A stretch of 52,646 nt of DNA from an uncultured Verrucomicrobiota bacterium (GTDB lineage: Bacteria > Verrucomicrobiota > Verrucomicrobiia > Limisphaerales > UBA9464): the NCBI GenBank assembly GCA_903916195.1, contig CAIWVP010000198.1:1-52646 (forward strand), read 5' to 3'. Of this stretch, positions 36,876-46,701 are shown piece by piece; position 1 is the stretch's first letter, and each line of letters opens with the position of its first letter. The notes beneath the pieces were generated by a model that did not search any database, was not told the DNA's origin, and saw only the letters and a program-made list of their open reading frames with translations. The translations under genes were made by a program, and so were the position numbers.

Positions 36876-38989
36876 ATCCCCGTCCCGGCGGCCCTGACCG
36901 TCGTCCCTCGTTCCGTAGCGGCCCTCCTTCGGCGCGCGATGGCTCCCGTCCTCCCGCCCGCCCCTTCCGCGACGACGCGCGTCCGCGTCCCGCCGCTCCA
37001 GGTCCCCGGCCGTTCCGCGACGAGCAGCGGCCGCAGCAGGGTCCTCCGCGCCCGCAGTATGGCACGCCGCGTCCTCCTTACGGAGCCCCTCGCCCCTCTG
37101 GAGCACCGCGTCCCTACGGTGGCGGTGCCCCGAGCGGCGGCGAAGATGCACGCCCGTTCCGCTCCGAAGGCGGCGCCGGACCGCGGCCGTTCCGCAGCGG
37201 TCCGCCGGCATATCGCCCGGACGAACGGCCACAGGCCGGCGGCCCTCGCCCGTTCCGCGACAACGGCCCCCATGAACGTCCGATGGACGGCCCGGCCGGC
37301 GGGCGACCGGATGGCGACGCAGTCCCGCCGATGCGCGAGCCGCGCGGCCCCCGGCCCGGCCGGTTGGAGCGCGAGGCCATCAAGCGTGGCGAACGCCCGT
37401 TCTGGCTAGGCCGCTCTTCGCCCGAGACCGCTTCCGGCCCGACCGCCGTCCCCGGTGCCGGTGCGGGCCCGAGCGATTATGAAGGCGGCAAGCCGAACTA
37501 CGGCACCGGACCCTCGCGTCCGCCGTTCCGTCCGCGCCCGCCGGCCGGACCGCCGCAACCCCGAGAGGACCGCGGGGACCGCGACGATCGCGAGCACCGT
37601 GCCCCGGCACAGCCCGCCGCGCCGCGAGCGTTCTATAACCGTTTCGCACGCAACCCATCGCCCCGCCCGGCACCCGCTCCGCGCCCCGATGCGGCCTTCG
37701 ACGACGGTGACGACGACAACTTGCCCGCTGAACCGGCGCCCGCCGCGCCCCGGCCGGCCCCAGCGGCTCCGCGCCCCCGGCCTGCCGCCGGCCGGTCGAA
37801 CGCTCCGCGGCATCCGGTCAAAGAGAACCGTCAGGCGACCGCGCCGACGGAGACGCAGGTCAGCACCACGGAGCTGATCGAGCGGATCATCGAGAAATCG
37901 AGCCGCGAAGTGGCGGCCGACCTCGCGTTGCGCCAACAACTCAAGCGCCGTCGCAGCCTCCCGCCGGAGACCGCCGCGCAGATCGCCCGCACGGTGTTCC
38001 GCTACTTCCGCTGGTCGGGCTGGCTCGATCCACAGGTCCCCGTCGGGTTGCGGATCGTCCAAGCGAACGGCCTCGCGGAACGCTTCCGCTCCCGTCCGAC
38101 CGACCTCACCGAGGAGGAGCTCCGCGCGAAGACCGTCCCGGCGTGGACCTGGGATGCGCTGTCCGCCGACGTCGCGTGGCTGCGCGCCTTGCAGCGCGAG
38201 CCCCAGCTCTGGCTGCGCGCCCGCACCGGCCGCCGCGCCGGCATCGCCACCCTGCTCGGCTCGTCCCGCCCGGGTCCGTTGCCCGAGAGCCTGGCCTACG
38301 ACGGCACGGAGGACCTCTTCCACAACGAGGCCTTCCAGTCCGGCGAGTTCGAGATCCAGGACATCGCGTCCCAGGTGGTCGGAAATCTCTGCGCGCCGCA
38401 GCCCGGCCAGTTCTGGTGGGATGCCTGTGCCGGCGAAGGCGGCAAGACGCTCCACCTCGCCGACCTGATGCAGGGCAAAGGCCTGATCTACGCGAGCGAC
38501 CGCGCCGAGTGGCGTCTCGAACGCCTCCAGCTCCGGGCCAGCCGGGCGAAGTGCTTCAACTATCGCGCCGTGCCTTGGGACGGTGGAACGAAGCCGCCCA
38601 CCAAGACCCTGTTCGACGGCATCCTTGTCGATGCCCCCTGCTCCGGCCTCGGGACCTGGGGCCGCAACCCGCACTCCCGTTGGACCGCGACGACCAACGA
38701 CGTCTCCGAGCTGGCCGCCGTGCAGAAGAGCCTGCTCGCGAACGTCGCACCCTCGGTGAAACCCGGCGGCAAGCTGGTGTACGCCGTGTGCACGCTCACC
38801 CGTGCCGAGACGACCGAGGTCGCCGAGGCGTTCAGCGCGGCGCATCCGGACTTCGAGCCCCTGCCGTTCGCGGATCCGTTCGATGCCGACGCGGTCCCGG
38901 CGGCGCAGACCACGTTCTGGCCGCAGCAGACCCATGGCAACGGGATGTTCGTCGCCATGTGGCGCAAGAAAGCGGCCGTCCCGGTCTGA
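36872..38989 (+). CDS. RsmB/NOP-family RNA (m5C) methyltransferase with long disordered N-terminus
   Basis: The protein has 705 residues. The last 380 or so form an RsmB/NOP-type SAM-dependent methyltransferase: an N-terminal helical part (TELIERIIEKSSREVAADLA), then the Rossmann core with DACAGEGGKTLHLADLM (SAM loop), motif IV Cys590 in DAPCSGLGTWGRNP and motif VI Cys640 in AVCTLTRAET. The two cysteines are the release and attack residues for 5-methylcytosine formation in rRNA or tRNA. The first 300 or so residues are very unusual: Pro, Arg, Gly and Asp-rich low complexity with repeated PFRD/PFRS units, absent from ordinary family members of about 430-480 residues. An RNA-binding or phase-separating tail is inferred. 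Confidence 0.88.
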   Translation: MNPRPGGPDRRPSFRSGPPSARDGSRPPARPFRDDARPRPAAPGPRPFRDEQRPQQGPPRPQYGTPRPPYGAPRPSGAPRPYGGGAPSGGEDARPFRSEGGAGPRPFRSGPPAYRPDERPQAGGPRPFRDNGPHERPMDGPAGGRPDGDAVPPMREPRGPRPGRLEREAIKRGERPFWLGRSSPETASGPTAVPGAGAGPSDYEGGKPNYGTGPSRPPFRPRPPAGPPQPREDRGDRDDREHRAPAQPAAPRAFYNRFARNPSPRPAPAPRPDAAFDDGDDDNLPAEPAPAAPRPAPAAPRPRPAAGRSNAPRHPVKENRQATAPTETQVSTTELIERIIEKSSREVAADLALRQQLKRRRSLPPETAAQIARTVFRYFRWSGWLDPQVPVGLRIVQANGLAERFRSRPTDLTEEELRAKTVPAWTWDALSADVAWLRALQREPQLWLRARTGRRAGIATLLGSSRPGPLPESLAYDGTEDLFHNEAFQSGEFEIQDIASQVVGNLCAPQPGQFWWDACAGEGGKTLHLADLMQGKGLIYASDRAEWRLERLQLRASRAKCFNYRAVPWDGGTKPPTKTLFDGILVDAPCSGLGTWGRNPHSRWTATTNDVSELAAVQKSLLANVAPSVKPGGKLVYAVCTLTRAETTEVAEAFSAAHPDFEPLPFADPFDADAVPAAQTTFWPQQTHGNGMFVAMWRKKAAVPV

Positions 38990-39006
38990 TCCAGGTCGCC
39001 CGGATG

Positions 39007-39048
39007 AAAGGCCGGTGGTCTCTTCGAGGCCGCCGGCCTTTTTGTTTT
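39007..39048 (+). terminator. Rho-independent terminator after the RNA methyltransferase gene
   Basis: AAGGCCGGTGG pairs with CCGCCGGCCTT (one G-T wobble) around the loop tctcttcgagg, and the stem runs into TTTTTGTTTT on the plus strand. It lies about 20 bp after the stop codon and ends the TPR-methyltransferase operon. Confidence 0.93.
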
Positions 39049-39430
39049 GCGAGACGCCGGCTGCGGGTGCGATCCGAAGCGGCGTCCACAGGATCTGGCA
39101 CGGCACGGGTCCAAAAAAGCTCGAGCGAGAGGATCTGGAGAGTCGGAAAAAAAGGGGCTTTTCTTGGTCCTTTCCTGTCTTCGTGCTTTGCGGCTCCATT
39201 TTCTCCACAGAGCAAGTCGCACCCCGCAGCATCGCGGTCCGGCGATCCGCAGAGGCTGTCCCATTTCGCTCGTTCAAGCTTCGTCGCCCCCCGGCCTCGT
39301 CCGGCTCGGCGAGACACCCGAGCAAAAACCGGCGCCACAAGCCGTCCGCCACTTCCGATCGCCCGCGGCCATCAGGAGACATCGCTTGCGGGGCTTCCAT
39401 GCGGCCAATACGGTCCATTCCACCTTCCTC
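39049..39430. other. Intergenic region, possible third hairpin-family relative
   Basis: This gap upstream of the FG-GAP gene holds GCGGGTGCGATCCGAAGCGG at 39063-39082 and its imperfect inverted copy (CCGCCACTTCCGATCGCCCGC) at about 39346-39366. These resemble the ends of the elements at 12373 and 16639, but the core between them is different, with A/T runs (AAAAAAA near 39145) and no hairpin chain. No flanking direct repeat was found. No gene is seen; the gene downstream probably uses a promoter in the A/T-rich part. Confidence 0.35.
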
Positions 39431-42400
39431 ATGCCAACGGCGGAGCCCTCATCCATCGCGTCCCAGCTCCACCGCGATCCCGACCGTTTCCGCGACGCGG
39501 GTCGTTGCCGTGACGTCCTGCGGCGCTGCCGGACGTGGTGGACCGGGAAGCTCCCCTTCTTGCTTGGCGTCTTGGCCGTGATCTGGATCCCGGCAGCGGT
39601 GGCCGCACCATCGGAGGTCCGGTCGACCGCGGTCACGCCACCCTCAGGAGGCCACGCCGGTTTCAGCCGGCTCGACCCCGCGGCCACCGGTCTGGTCTTC
39701 ACCAACCTCCTCGCCGGCGACGCGTATCTCACCAACGCCGTCGCGCACAACGGTTCGGGCGTCGCCATCGGCGATGTCGACGGCGACGGCCGGCCCGACA
39801 TCTACCTGTGCAGCCTGCAGGGCACGAACCAGCTCTTCCGGAACCTCGGCGGCTGGAAGTTCGCACCGATGGAGATCGGCCCCGCCGCGTGCGCCGGCCA
39901 GATGTCCACCGGCGCGGTGTTCGCCGATGTCGATGGCGACGGTGATCTCGACCTGCTCGTCAACGGCATCGCGGCCGGCACGAAGCTCTTTCTCAACGAC
40001 GGCCATGGGCATTGGACCGAGAAGACCGGTTCCGGCCTCTCCCGCACCGCCTCGGGCACGTCGATGGCCCTGGCCGACATGGACGGCGACGGCGACCTCG
40101 ACCTCTACGTCGCGCACTACATCGACTTCATGCACCTGGTCGATCCGACGACGCGCTTCGCCATGGGCCAACGCGACGGACGCTGGGTCGTCAGCAAGGT
40201 CAACGACGTGCCGACCAACGACCCTCGCTACCAGGACCGCTTCGAGGTGATGCCCGACGGCGAGATCCGCGAGAACCCGGAGGCCGACGCCTTGTACCGC
40301 AACGACGGGGACGGCCGCTTCACCGCGGTCCAAGGCGAGCCCGGGGTCTTCTCGGACGCCGCGGGACGCCCCATGCCGGCACCGCGGGACTACGGCCTCG
40401 CAGTCGTCTTCCGCGACCTCGACGGCGACGGCTTCCCGGACCTGTACGTCTCCAACGACTATGCGTCCCCGGACCGCATGTGGATCAACGACGGGCACGG
40501 CCACTTCCGCGCGGCCGATCCGCTCAAGCTCCGGCACACGAGCTTCAACTCGATGGGCATCGACGTCGCCGACGTGGACCGCGACGGCTTGGACGACATC
40601 CTCGTCGTGGACCTGCTCGCGCCGCAGCACGAGCGCCGCATGCGCCAACTGGCAAAGACCCCGCCCGACCCGCGCGAACGCGACGCCATCGCCGGCCGGC
40701 CGCAGTACAACCGCAACATGCTCTTCATGGGCCGCCCGGGCGCCGACTTCGCCGAGACGGCGCTGATGGCCGGCATCGCCGCCACCGGCTGGAGCTGGAC
40801 GCCGGTGTTCCTCGACGTGGACCTCGACGGCTACGAGGACCTGCTGGTGACGAGCGGGTTCGGGTTCGACCTGATGGACCAGGATACGCACGACCGGCGC
40901 CAGGACCCGCGACGACGCCGGACGCGCGAGGAACAGAAGCGTTGGATGAAGGACTTCCCCGATTGGCGCAGCGAGAGCCTTGCCTTCCGGAACCGGGGCG
41001 ACGGCACGTTCGGACCGGTGGTCGGCAACTGGGGCTTCGGCGACAAGGGGCTCGCGTTCGGCATGGCGCTCGGCGATCTCGACGGCGACGGCGACCTCGA
41101 CGTCGTGGTGAGCCACATGAACGCTCCCGCGGCCCTGTACCGGAACGACACCTCCGCCGGCCGCGTCGGCGTCCGCCTGCGCGGCACCGCCCCGAACACC
41201 GCCGGCGTCGGCGCGCGCATCCGCCTCACCGGCCCCTCGATCACCCAAAGCCAGGAGATGGTCGCAGGCGGACGTTATCTCTCCGGCGACCAATCGATGC
41301 GCGTCTTCGCCACCGACCTTCCCCGGACCAACGCGTTGGCCATCGAGGTCCGCTGGCGGAACGGCGCCACCAGCCGGATCACCGATGTCGCACCCGACCA
41401 CATCTACGAGATCGGCGAGGCGGGGACCGCCGCTCCGGCCCCAGCGGCCCCTCCGCCTGCCACGGCACCGATGTTCCGGGACGTCAGCGATTGGTTGGAC
41501 CACGCGGGCGTCGGCGAACCCTTCGACGATGCGGGCCTGCAGCCGCTCCTGCCGCGACGCCTCAGCCGGTCCGGTCCCGGCGTCGCTTGGACCGACCTCG
41601 ATGGCGATGGTTGGGAAGATCTCGTGATCGGCGCTCCTCGCGGCGGACGCCCCACGATCTTCAGCAACCAGCAAGGGAAGTCGTTCAAACCGGCCCGGCC
41701 CGATGCCGTCCCGGGCGGCGAACGCGGGGTCGTCGGATGGGCCGATGCAGGTGCCGGACGGAAATGGCTCGGGGCCGCGTCCGATGCCCGCCCTGGCCAG
41801 CGATCCACGGGCCGGTTGGCCGTGCACGGAGATGGCCAGTCCGCGCCACGATACCTCGACGGCGGTGACGATCCGATCGGCCCGCTCGCGGTCGGTGACA
41901 TCGACGGCGACGGCGACCTCGATGTCTTTGCCGGCGGGCAATCCCGCCCCGGCCGTTATCCTGAGTCCGGTTCGTCCGCGATCTGGACCGACGACGGCGG
42001 CACGCTCCGCCGGGCGGCCGACGCGAGCCGGCCGTTCGCCTCGGCAGGTTTCGTCAGCGGTGCGACGTTGGTGGACCTCGACGGCGACGGCGATCTCGAC
42101 CTCGCGCTTGCGGTGGAATGGGGCCCCGTCCGGATCTTCCGCAACGACGGCGGACACTTCGAGGAGGTGACCGCATCGATGGGCCTGGCGGACCGGACCG
42201 GTGGGTGGACGGGCATCGTGGCCGGCGATTTCGATGGCGACGGCCGCATGGACCTCGCCGTGGGCAACTCCGGCAACAACACCGGCTACGCCCTGCTCGG
42301 GCCGGGACCGATCCGCATCTACCACGGCGCATGGAGCGTCCCGGACCGTGTGGAGATCCTCGAGGCGTGGCGACGCGACGGGTCCTGGTTGCCGATCAAG

Positions 42401-43180
42401 AACCGCAACCTCCTCGCCACCGGCCTGCCCGATCTTACCGCCCGCTTCCCGACCCACGAAGCCTTCGGCAAAGCCACCGTCGCGGAGATCCTCGGGGACA
42501 ACGCCGCCAAGGCGCGGTACCTGGAGGCTAACGAATCCGCCTCGGGGATCCTGCTGAACCGCGGTTCCCGGTTCGAGTGGCATCCCCTGCCCCGCGAGGC
42601 CCAGCTCGCGCCGGTCTTCTCGGTGAACGTCGGCGATGTCGACGGCGACGGCATCGAGGACCTCTTCCTCAGCCAGAACCGTTCGGACCTGCTCCCCGAG
42701 CTTTCGCGCGACGATGCCGGACGCGGGCTCTGGCTGCGGGGCAAAGGCGACGGCACGTTCGCCGCTTTGGACGCGGGCCTCACCGGCATCACGGTCCACG
42801 GCGAGCAACGCGCCGCGGCGATCGCCGACCTCGACCACGACGGCCGCATCGACCTGGTCGTGACCCAGGTCGACGGACCGACCCGGCTCTTCCTCAACCA
42901 ACGGGCCAGACCCGGTCTGCGCGTCGTCCTCGAAGGCCCGTCATCGAACCCGGACGGCATCGGCGCCCAGGTGCGCGTGCGGTTCCAGGACGGGCACGAG
43001 GGTCCGGTCCGCGCGGTCCAAGGCGGTTCCGGCTACGGCTCGCAGGATTCGGCTGCAGCAGTGCTCGGCCTGCCGACGGCACCGAAAGCCGTGTGGGTCC
43101 GCTGGCCGGGCGGAGAGATCCAGATCGAGCCCGTGGCCGCCGGCCAAGCCGAGGTGAAGATCCGGAGCGAGAAGCGCTGA
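39431..43180 (+). CDS. Exported FG-GAP/VCBS protein with two ASPIC/UnbV domains
   Basis: The protein has 1249 residues. A hydrophobic segment near 40-60 (LPFLLGVLAVIWIPAAVAA) follows a basic 39-residue start and suggests export. Many calcium-binding FG-GAP/VCBS blades are visible through DVDGDGRPD, DVDGDGDLDLL, DMDGDGDLDLY and DLDGDGFPDLY motifs. Two ASPIC/UnbV-type domains (CRTAC1 family) are present: about 575-660 (NTAGVGARIRLTGPSITQSQ) and at the C-terminus (NPDGIGAQVRVRFQDGHEGP). The protein thus looks like two propeller-plus-ASPIC units in tandem, roughly 50-660 and 680-1249. Relatives are usually single units; they are surface proteins of unknown ligand. The ATG follows the A/T-rich intergenic region. 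Confidence 0.87.
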   Translation: MPTAEPSSIASQLHRDPDRFRDAGRCRDVLRRCRTWWTGKLPFLLGVLAVIWIPAAVAAPSEVRSTAVTPPSGGHAGFSRLDPAATGLVFTNLLAGDAYLTNAVAHNGSGVAIGDVDGDGRPDIYLCSLQGTNQLFRNLGGWKFAPMEIGPAACAGQMSTGAVFADVDGDGDLDLLVNGIAAGTKLFLNDGHGHWTEKTGSGLSRTASGTSMALADMDGDGDLDLYVAHYIDFMHLVDPTTRFAMGQRDGRWVVSKVNDVPTNDPRYQDRFEVMPDGEIRENPEADALYRNDGDGRFTAVQGEPGVFSDAAGRPMPAPRDYGLAVVFRDLDGDGFPDLYVSNDYASPDRMWINDGHGHFRAADPLKLRHTSFNSMGIDVADVDRDGLDDILVVDLLAPQHERRMRQLAKTPPDPRERDAIAGRPQYNRNMLFMGRPGADFAETALMAGIAATGWSWTPVFLDVDLDGYEDLLVTSGFGFDLMDQDTHDRRQDPRRRRTREEQKRWMKDFPDWRSESLAFRNRGDGTFGPVVGNWGFGDKGLAFGMALGDLDGDGDLDVVVSHMNAPAALYRNDTSAGRVGVRLRGTAPNTAGVGARIRLTGPSITQSQEMVAGGRYLSGDQSMRVFATDLPRTNALAIEVRWRNGATSRITDVAPDHIYEIGEAGTAAPAPAAPPPATAPMFRDVSDWLDHAGVGEPFDDAGLQPLLPRRLSRSGPGVAWTDLDGDGWEDLVIGAPRGGRPTIFSNQQGKSFKPARPDAVPGGERGVVGWADAGAGRKWLGAASDARPGQRSTGRLAVHGDGQSAPRYLDGGDDPIGPLAVGDIDGDGDLDVFAGGQSRPGRYPESGSSAIWTDDGGTLRRAADASRPFASAGFVSGATLVDLDGDGDLDLALAVEWGPVRIFRNDGGHFEEVTASMGLADRTGGWTGIVAGDFDGDGRMDLAVGNSGNNTGYALLGPGPIRIYHGAWSVPDRVEILEAWRRDGSWLPIKNRNLLATGLPDLTARFPTHEAFGKATVAEILGDNAAKARYLEANESASGILLNRGSRFEWHPLPREAQLAPVFSVNVGDVDGDGIEDLFLSQNRSDLLPELSRDDAGRGLWLRGKGDGTFAALDAGLTGITVHGEQRAAAIADLDHDGRIDLVVTQVDGPTRLFLNQRARPGLRVVLEGPSSNPDGIGAQVRVRFQDGHEGPVRAVQGGSGYGSQDSAAAVLGLPTAPKAVWVRWPGGEIQIEPVAAGQAEVKIRSEKR

Positions 43181-43350
43181 CAGCCTGTCCGAGGATGTTC
43201 CGCCACGGGGTCGGAGCCGAGGTGAAGAGGCTCCGATATCCCGTTCCTCTCGACCGCGACTGCTCACCCCGGGACTTTGCACAAGGATCCCCCCTTCCCC
43301 GCCGGTTCATCCGCGTTGCCACTCGGGCGCAGGCCGGTAGCGTCGCGGGC

Positions 43351-46300
43351 ATGACATCACGGTTCGTCCTGTCGGCTCTCGCGGCCCGCGCGTGGCTTGG
43401 TTGTCTCTTGGCGCTCGGCGAGGCGGTCGGCGCTGGGGCGGCCGAAGCGCGGTTGCTCCGGTTCCCGGCCATCCATGGCGACCAGATCGTCTTCGGCTAC
43501 GCCGGCGACCTGTTCACGGTGTCCGCCCGGGGCGGCGTGGCGCGGCGGATCACCAGCGATCCCAAGGGCTACGAGATGTTCCCGCGCTTCTCGCCCGACG
43601 GGAAGACCCTCGCCTTCACCGGCCAGTACGACGGCAACACCGAGGTGTACGTGATGCCGGCCGAGGGCGGCGTGCCGCGGCGCCTCACCTACACCGCCAC
43701 GCTGGAACGCGACGACGTGTCGGACCGCATGGGGCCGAACAACATCGTGATGGCGTGGCGCGACAGCGGGACGGTGGTGTACCGGTCGCGGCGCACCCAG
43801 TGGAACCCCTTCAAGGGCGAGCTCACCTTGGCGAAGCTCTCGGGCGGCGTGCCCGAGGTGCTGCCGTTGCCGCGGGGCGGATGGTGCTCCTTCTCGCCGG
43901 ACGGCAAACAGATGGTCTACAACCGCGTGTTCCGCGAGTTCCGCACCTGGAAGCGCTACCGCGGCGGCCAGGCGGACGACCTGTGGCTTTACGATTTCGC
44001 CAGCAAACAGACCACGCGGCTCACCGAGGACGGCGCGCAGGACATCTTCCCGATGTGGCACGGCGACCGCGTCTACTTCGTCTCGGAACGCGACACGAAC
44101 CATCAGGCGAACCTGTTCGTGACGGACCTGAGGACGAAGGCCGTCCGGCAGTTGACGACGTTCACCGAGTTCGCGGTGAAGTTCCCGTCGCTCGGGGACG
44201 CGGCGATCGTGTTCGAGAACGGCGGATACATCCATCGCTTCGACCTGGCGACGGAGAAGGTCGCCCGCGTGCCGGTCGAGATCCGCGAGGACCTGGCCAT
44301 CGGCCGCGACGCGCGGCGCGACGTGTCGAAGGACACGACCAGCTTCGACGTGGCGCCGGACGGATCACGGGCGGTGCTCGGCGCGCGGGGCGATGTCTTC
44401 AGCGTGCCGGCGAAGCACGGTCCCACGAGGAACCTCACCGCTTCGCCGGGCGTGCACGAGCGCGATGCCGTGTGGTCGCCCGACGGACGCTGGATCGCCT
44501 ACATCAGCGACCGCAGCGGCGAGGACGAGATCTGGACCGAGGCGCAGGACGGCTCGGGCACGCCGCGCCAGCTGACCACCGGAGCGGACACTTACAAATA
44601 CCAGCCCGATTGGTCGCCCGATTCGAGGCACATCGCCTGGAGCGACAAGCTCAACCGGCTGAGCATCGTCGACCTGGACGGCGGCAAGGTCACGCGGGTG
44701 GCGCGGTCGGAGGCGGCGGAGATCCGCGACCATGCGTGGTCGCCGGACAGCCGGTGGATCGCCTTCACCGAGCCGTTGGCGCGGAAGTTCCCGGTGATCC
44801 AGCTCTACTCGTTGGACACGCAGGCGACGGTGCCGGCGACCGATGGATGGTCGGCGGTGGGTTCCCCGGAGTTCAGCGCGGACGGCAAGCACCTGTTCTT
44901 CGTCTCGGACCGCACGTTCCATCCGACCTATGGCGACACGGAATGGAACCACGTCTACACCGACATGCAGCGCATCTATCTGGTGACCTTGGCGCGCGAC
45001 ACGAAGTCGCCCTTCGCGCCGAGGTCCGACGAGGTGAAGCTGGCCGACGAGAAGAAGCCTGACGCGGCGAAGACCTCGCCGCCGGACACGCAGACCGGCG
45101 AGAGCGGCGGGACGGCGAAGACCGGTGATGCCGCCGCGGCCGCCACGGAGAAGAAGGACGACAAGAAAGAGGACAAGAAGGTGGTGGTGAAGGTCGATGC
45201 CGAGGGCCTGGCCGGGCGGATCGCCGTGCTGGCGCCGGCCGCCTCGGGCTACGGCCAGCTGACCTCGGTGGCCGACAAGCTGTTCTATCTCAAGAAGGGC
45301 AAGCTGAACGTCTTCGAGCTCCCGAAGGAGAAGGAGACGGAGATCGGCGAGATCGCCGGCTACCGGATCACCGCGGACCGGAAGAAGATGCTGGTGAAGA
45401 CCGGCGGCGACTTCGCGATCATCGACCTGCCGTCCGCCAAGCTGGACCTGACGGACAAGAAACTGGGTCTCGGCGAGATGCAGGTGTCGCTCGACCGGCA
45501 TGCGGAATGGGCGCAGATCCACGCGGAATGCTGGCGGCAGATGCGCGATTTCCTCTTCGACCCGAAGATGCACGGCGTGGATTGGCCGGCGATGCGCAAA
45601 CGGTACGAGCCGTTGCTCGCGCACGTGCAGCACCGGGCCGATCTCACGTACGTCATCGGCGAGATGATCGGCGAGCTGAACATCGGCCACGCCTACGTCG
45701 GCGGTGGCGACCAGCCGAAGCCGGAGCGCATCCCGCTCGGCCTGCTCGGCGCGCAGATCCGGCGCGACGCGTCTGGATTCTATCAGATCGACCGGATCCT
45801 GCCCGGACAGAACTGGGACCCGAAGTACCGGTCGCCGTTGACCGAGATCGGCGTCGCGGCGAAGGCCGGCGACTTCATCGTGGCGATCGACGGCCGGTCG
45901 ACGAAAGACATGCCCGACCTGTACGCCGCGCTGGTCGGCAAGGCGGGCCGTCAGGTGCGCTTGAAGCTCAACGCCGCCGCGAACGAGGACGGCGCGCACG
46001 AGGAGACGGTCGTGCCGACGGCGGACGAGCAGCCGTTGTACTATCTCGACTGGGTGCTGAAGAACATCCGTGCGGTCGAGAAGGCGAGCGGCGGGCGCAT
46101 CGGCTACGTCCACGTGCCGGACATGGGCGTGCCGGGGCTGAACGAGTTCGCCAAGTTCTACTATCCGCAGCTGCACAAGGACGCGCTGGTGGTCGATTGC
46201 CGCGGGAACGGCGGCGGGAACGTGTCGCCGATGATCATCGAGCGCCTGCGCCGCGAGCCGGCGATGTGGACCATCGCGCGCAACGGATCGGTGAACGTGG

Positions 46301-46701
46301 ACCCGAGCGGCCAGGTGCTCGGGCCGAAGGTGCTGCTCATCGACCAACATTCGGCGAGCGACGGCGACATCGTGGGCTACCGCTTCCGCAAGCACCGGCT
46401 CGGCCCGATCATCGGACAGCGGTCGTGGGGCGGCGTCGTGGGCATCCGCGGTTCGTTGCCGCTGCTGGACGGCGGCACGCTGATGCGCCCGGAGTTCAGC
46501 CGCTTCGACCTGGAGGCGCGCGAATGGATCATGGAAGGCCACGGCGTGGACCCCGACATCGAGGTCGACAACGATCCGGCCCGCGAGTTCGCCGGCGAGG
46601 ACGACCAGCTCGCGCGCGCCATCGCCGAGCTGAATCGCGCTCTCGCGGCCAACCCGGTCACGATCCCCCCGCCCCCCGCGTATCCCGACAAATCGAAGTG
46701 A
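43351..46701 (+). CDS. Tricorn-like S41 protease
   Basis: The protein has 1116 residues with a signal peptide (FVLSALAARAWLGCLLALGE). Two N-terminal propellers carry WD40/TolB-like blades (FSPDGKTLAFTGQYDGN, WSPDGRWIAYISDRSGEDE). A Lys/Glu/Ala-rich linker (about 560-615, including KKDDKKEDKKVVVKV) precedes the C1-PDZ-C2 protease core: His780 in NIGHAYVGGG, PDZ near 800-880 (AGDFIVAIDGRS), and Ser1003-Asp1004 in QHSASDGDIVGY. These fit the tricorn catalytic His and Ser. Tricorn enzymes degrade peptides of moderate length; the signal peptide suggests a periplasmic place of action here. The short gap of 170 bp after the ASPIC gene shows no promoter or terminator. Confidence 0.92.
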   Translation: MTSRFVLSALAARAWLGCLLALGEAVGAGAAEARLLRFPAIHGDQIVFGYAGDLFTVSARGGVARRITSDPKGYEMFPRFSPDGKTLAFTGQYDGNTEVYVMPAEGGVPRRLTYTATLERDDVSDRMGPNNIVMAWRDSGTVVYRSRRTQWNPFKGELTLAKLSGGVPEVLPLPRGGWCSFSPDGKQMVYNRVFREFRTWKRYRGGQADDLWLYDFASKQTTRLTEDGAQDIFPMWHGDRVYFVSERDTNHQANLFVTDLRTKAVRQLTTFTEFAVKFPSLGDAAIVFENGGYIHRFDLATEKVARVPVEIREDLAIGRDARRDVSKDTTSFDVAPDGSRAVLGARGDVFSVPAKHGPTRNLTASPGVHERDAVWSPDGRWIAYISDRSGEDEIWTEAQDGSGTPRQLTTGADTYKYQPDWSPDSRHIAWSDKLNRLSIVDLDGGKVTRVARSEAAEIRDHAWSPDSRWIAFTEPLARKFPVIQLYSLDTQATVPATDGWSAVGSPEFSADGKHLFFVSDRTFHPTYGDTEWNHVYTDMQRIYLVTLARDTKSPFAPRSDEVKLADEKKPDAAKTSPPDTQTGESGGTAKTGDAAAAATEKKDDKKEDKKVVVKVDAEGLAGRIAVLAPAASGYGQLTSVADKLFYLKKGKLNVFELPKEKETEIGEIAGYRITADRKKMLVKTGGDFAIIDLPSAKLDLTDKKLGLGEMQVSLDRHAEWAQIHAECWRQMRDFLFDPKMHGVDWPAMRKRYEPLLAHVQHRADLTYVIGEMIGELNIGHAYVGGGDQPKPERIPLGLLGAQIRRDASGFYQIDRILPGQNWDPKYRSPLTEIGVAAKAGDFIVAIDGRSTKDMPDLYAALVGKAGRQVRLKLNAAANEDGAHEETVVPTADEQPLYYLDWVLKNIRAVEKASGGRIGYVHVPDMGVPGLNEFAKFYYPQLHKDALVVDCRGNGGGNVSPMIIERLRREPAMWTIARNGSVNVDPSGQVLGPKVLLIDQHSASDGDIVGYRFRKHRLGPIIGQRSWGGVVGIRGSLPLLDGGTLMRPEFSRFDLEAREWIMEGHGVDPDIEVDNDPAREFAGEDDQLARAIAELNRALAANPVTIPPPPAYPDKSK

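Noticed and set aside
39644-42901. Minus-strand open frame of 1085 codons opposite the FG-GAP gene
   Set aside because: It mirrors the DGDGD repeats of the sense gene (antisense VAVAVEV repeats) and shows no independent motif.
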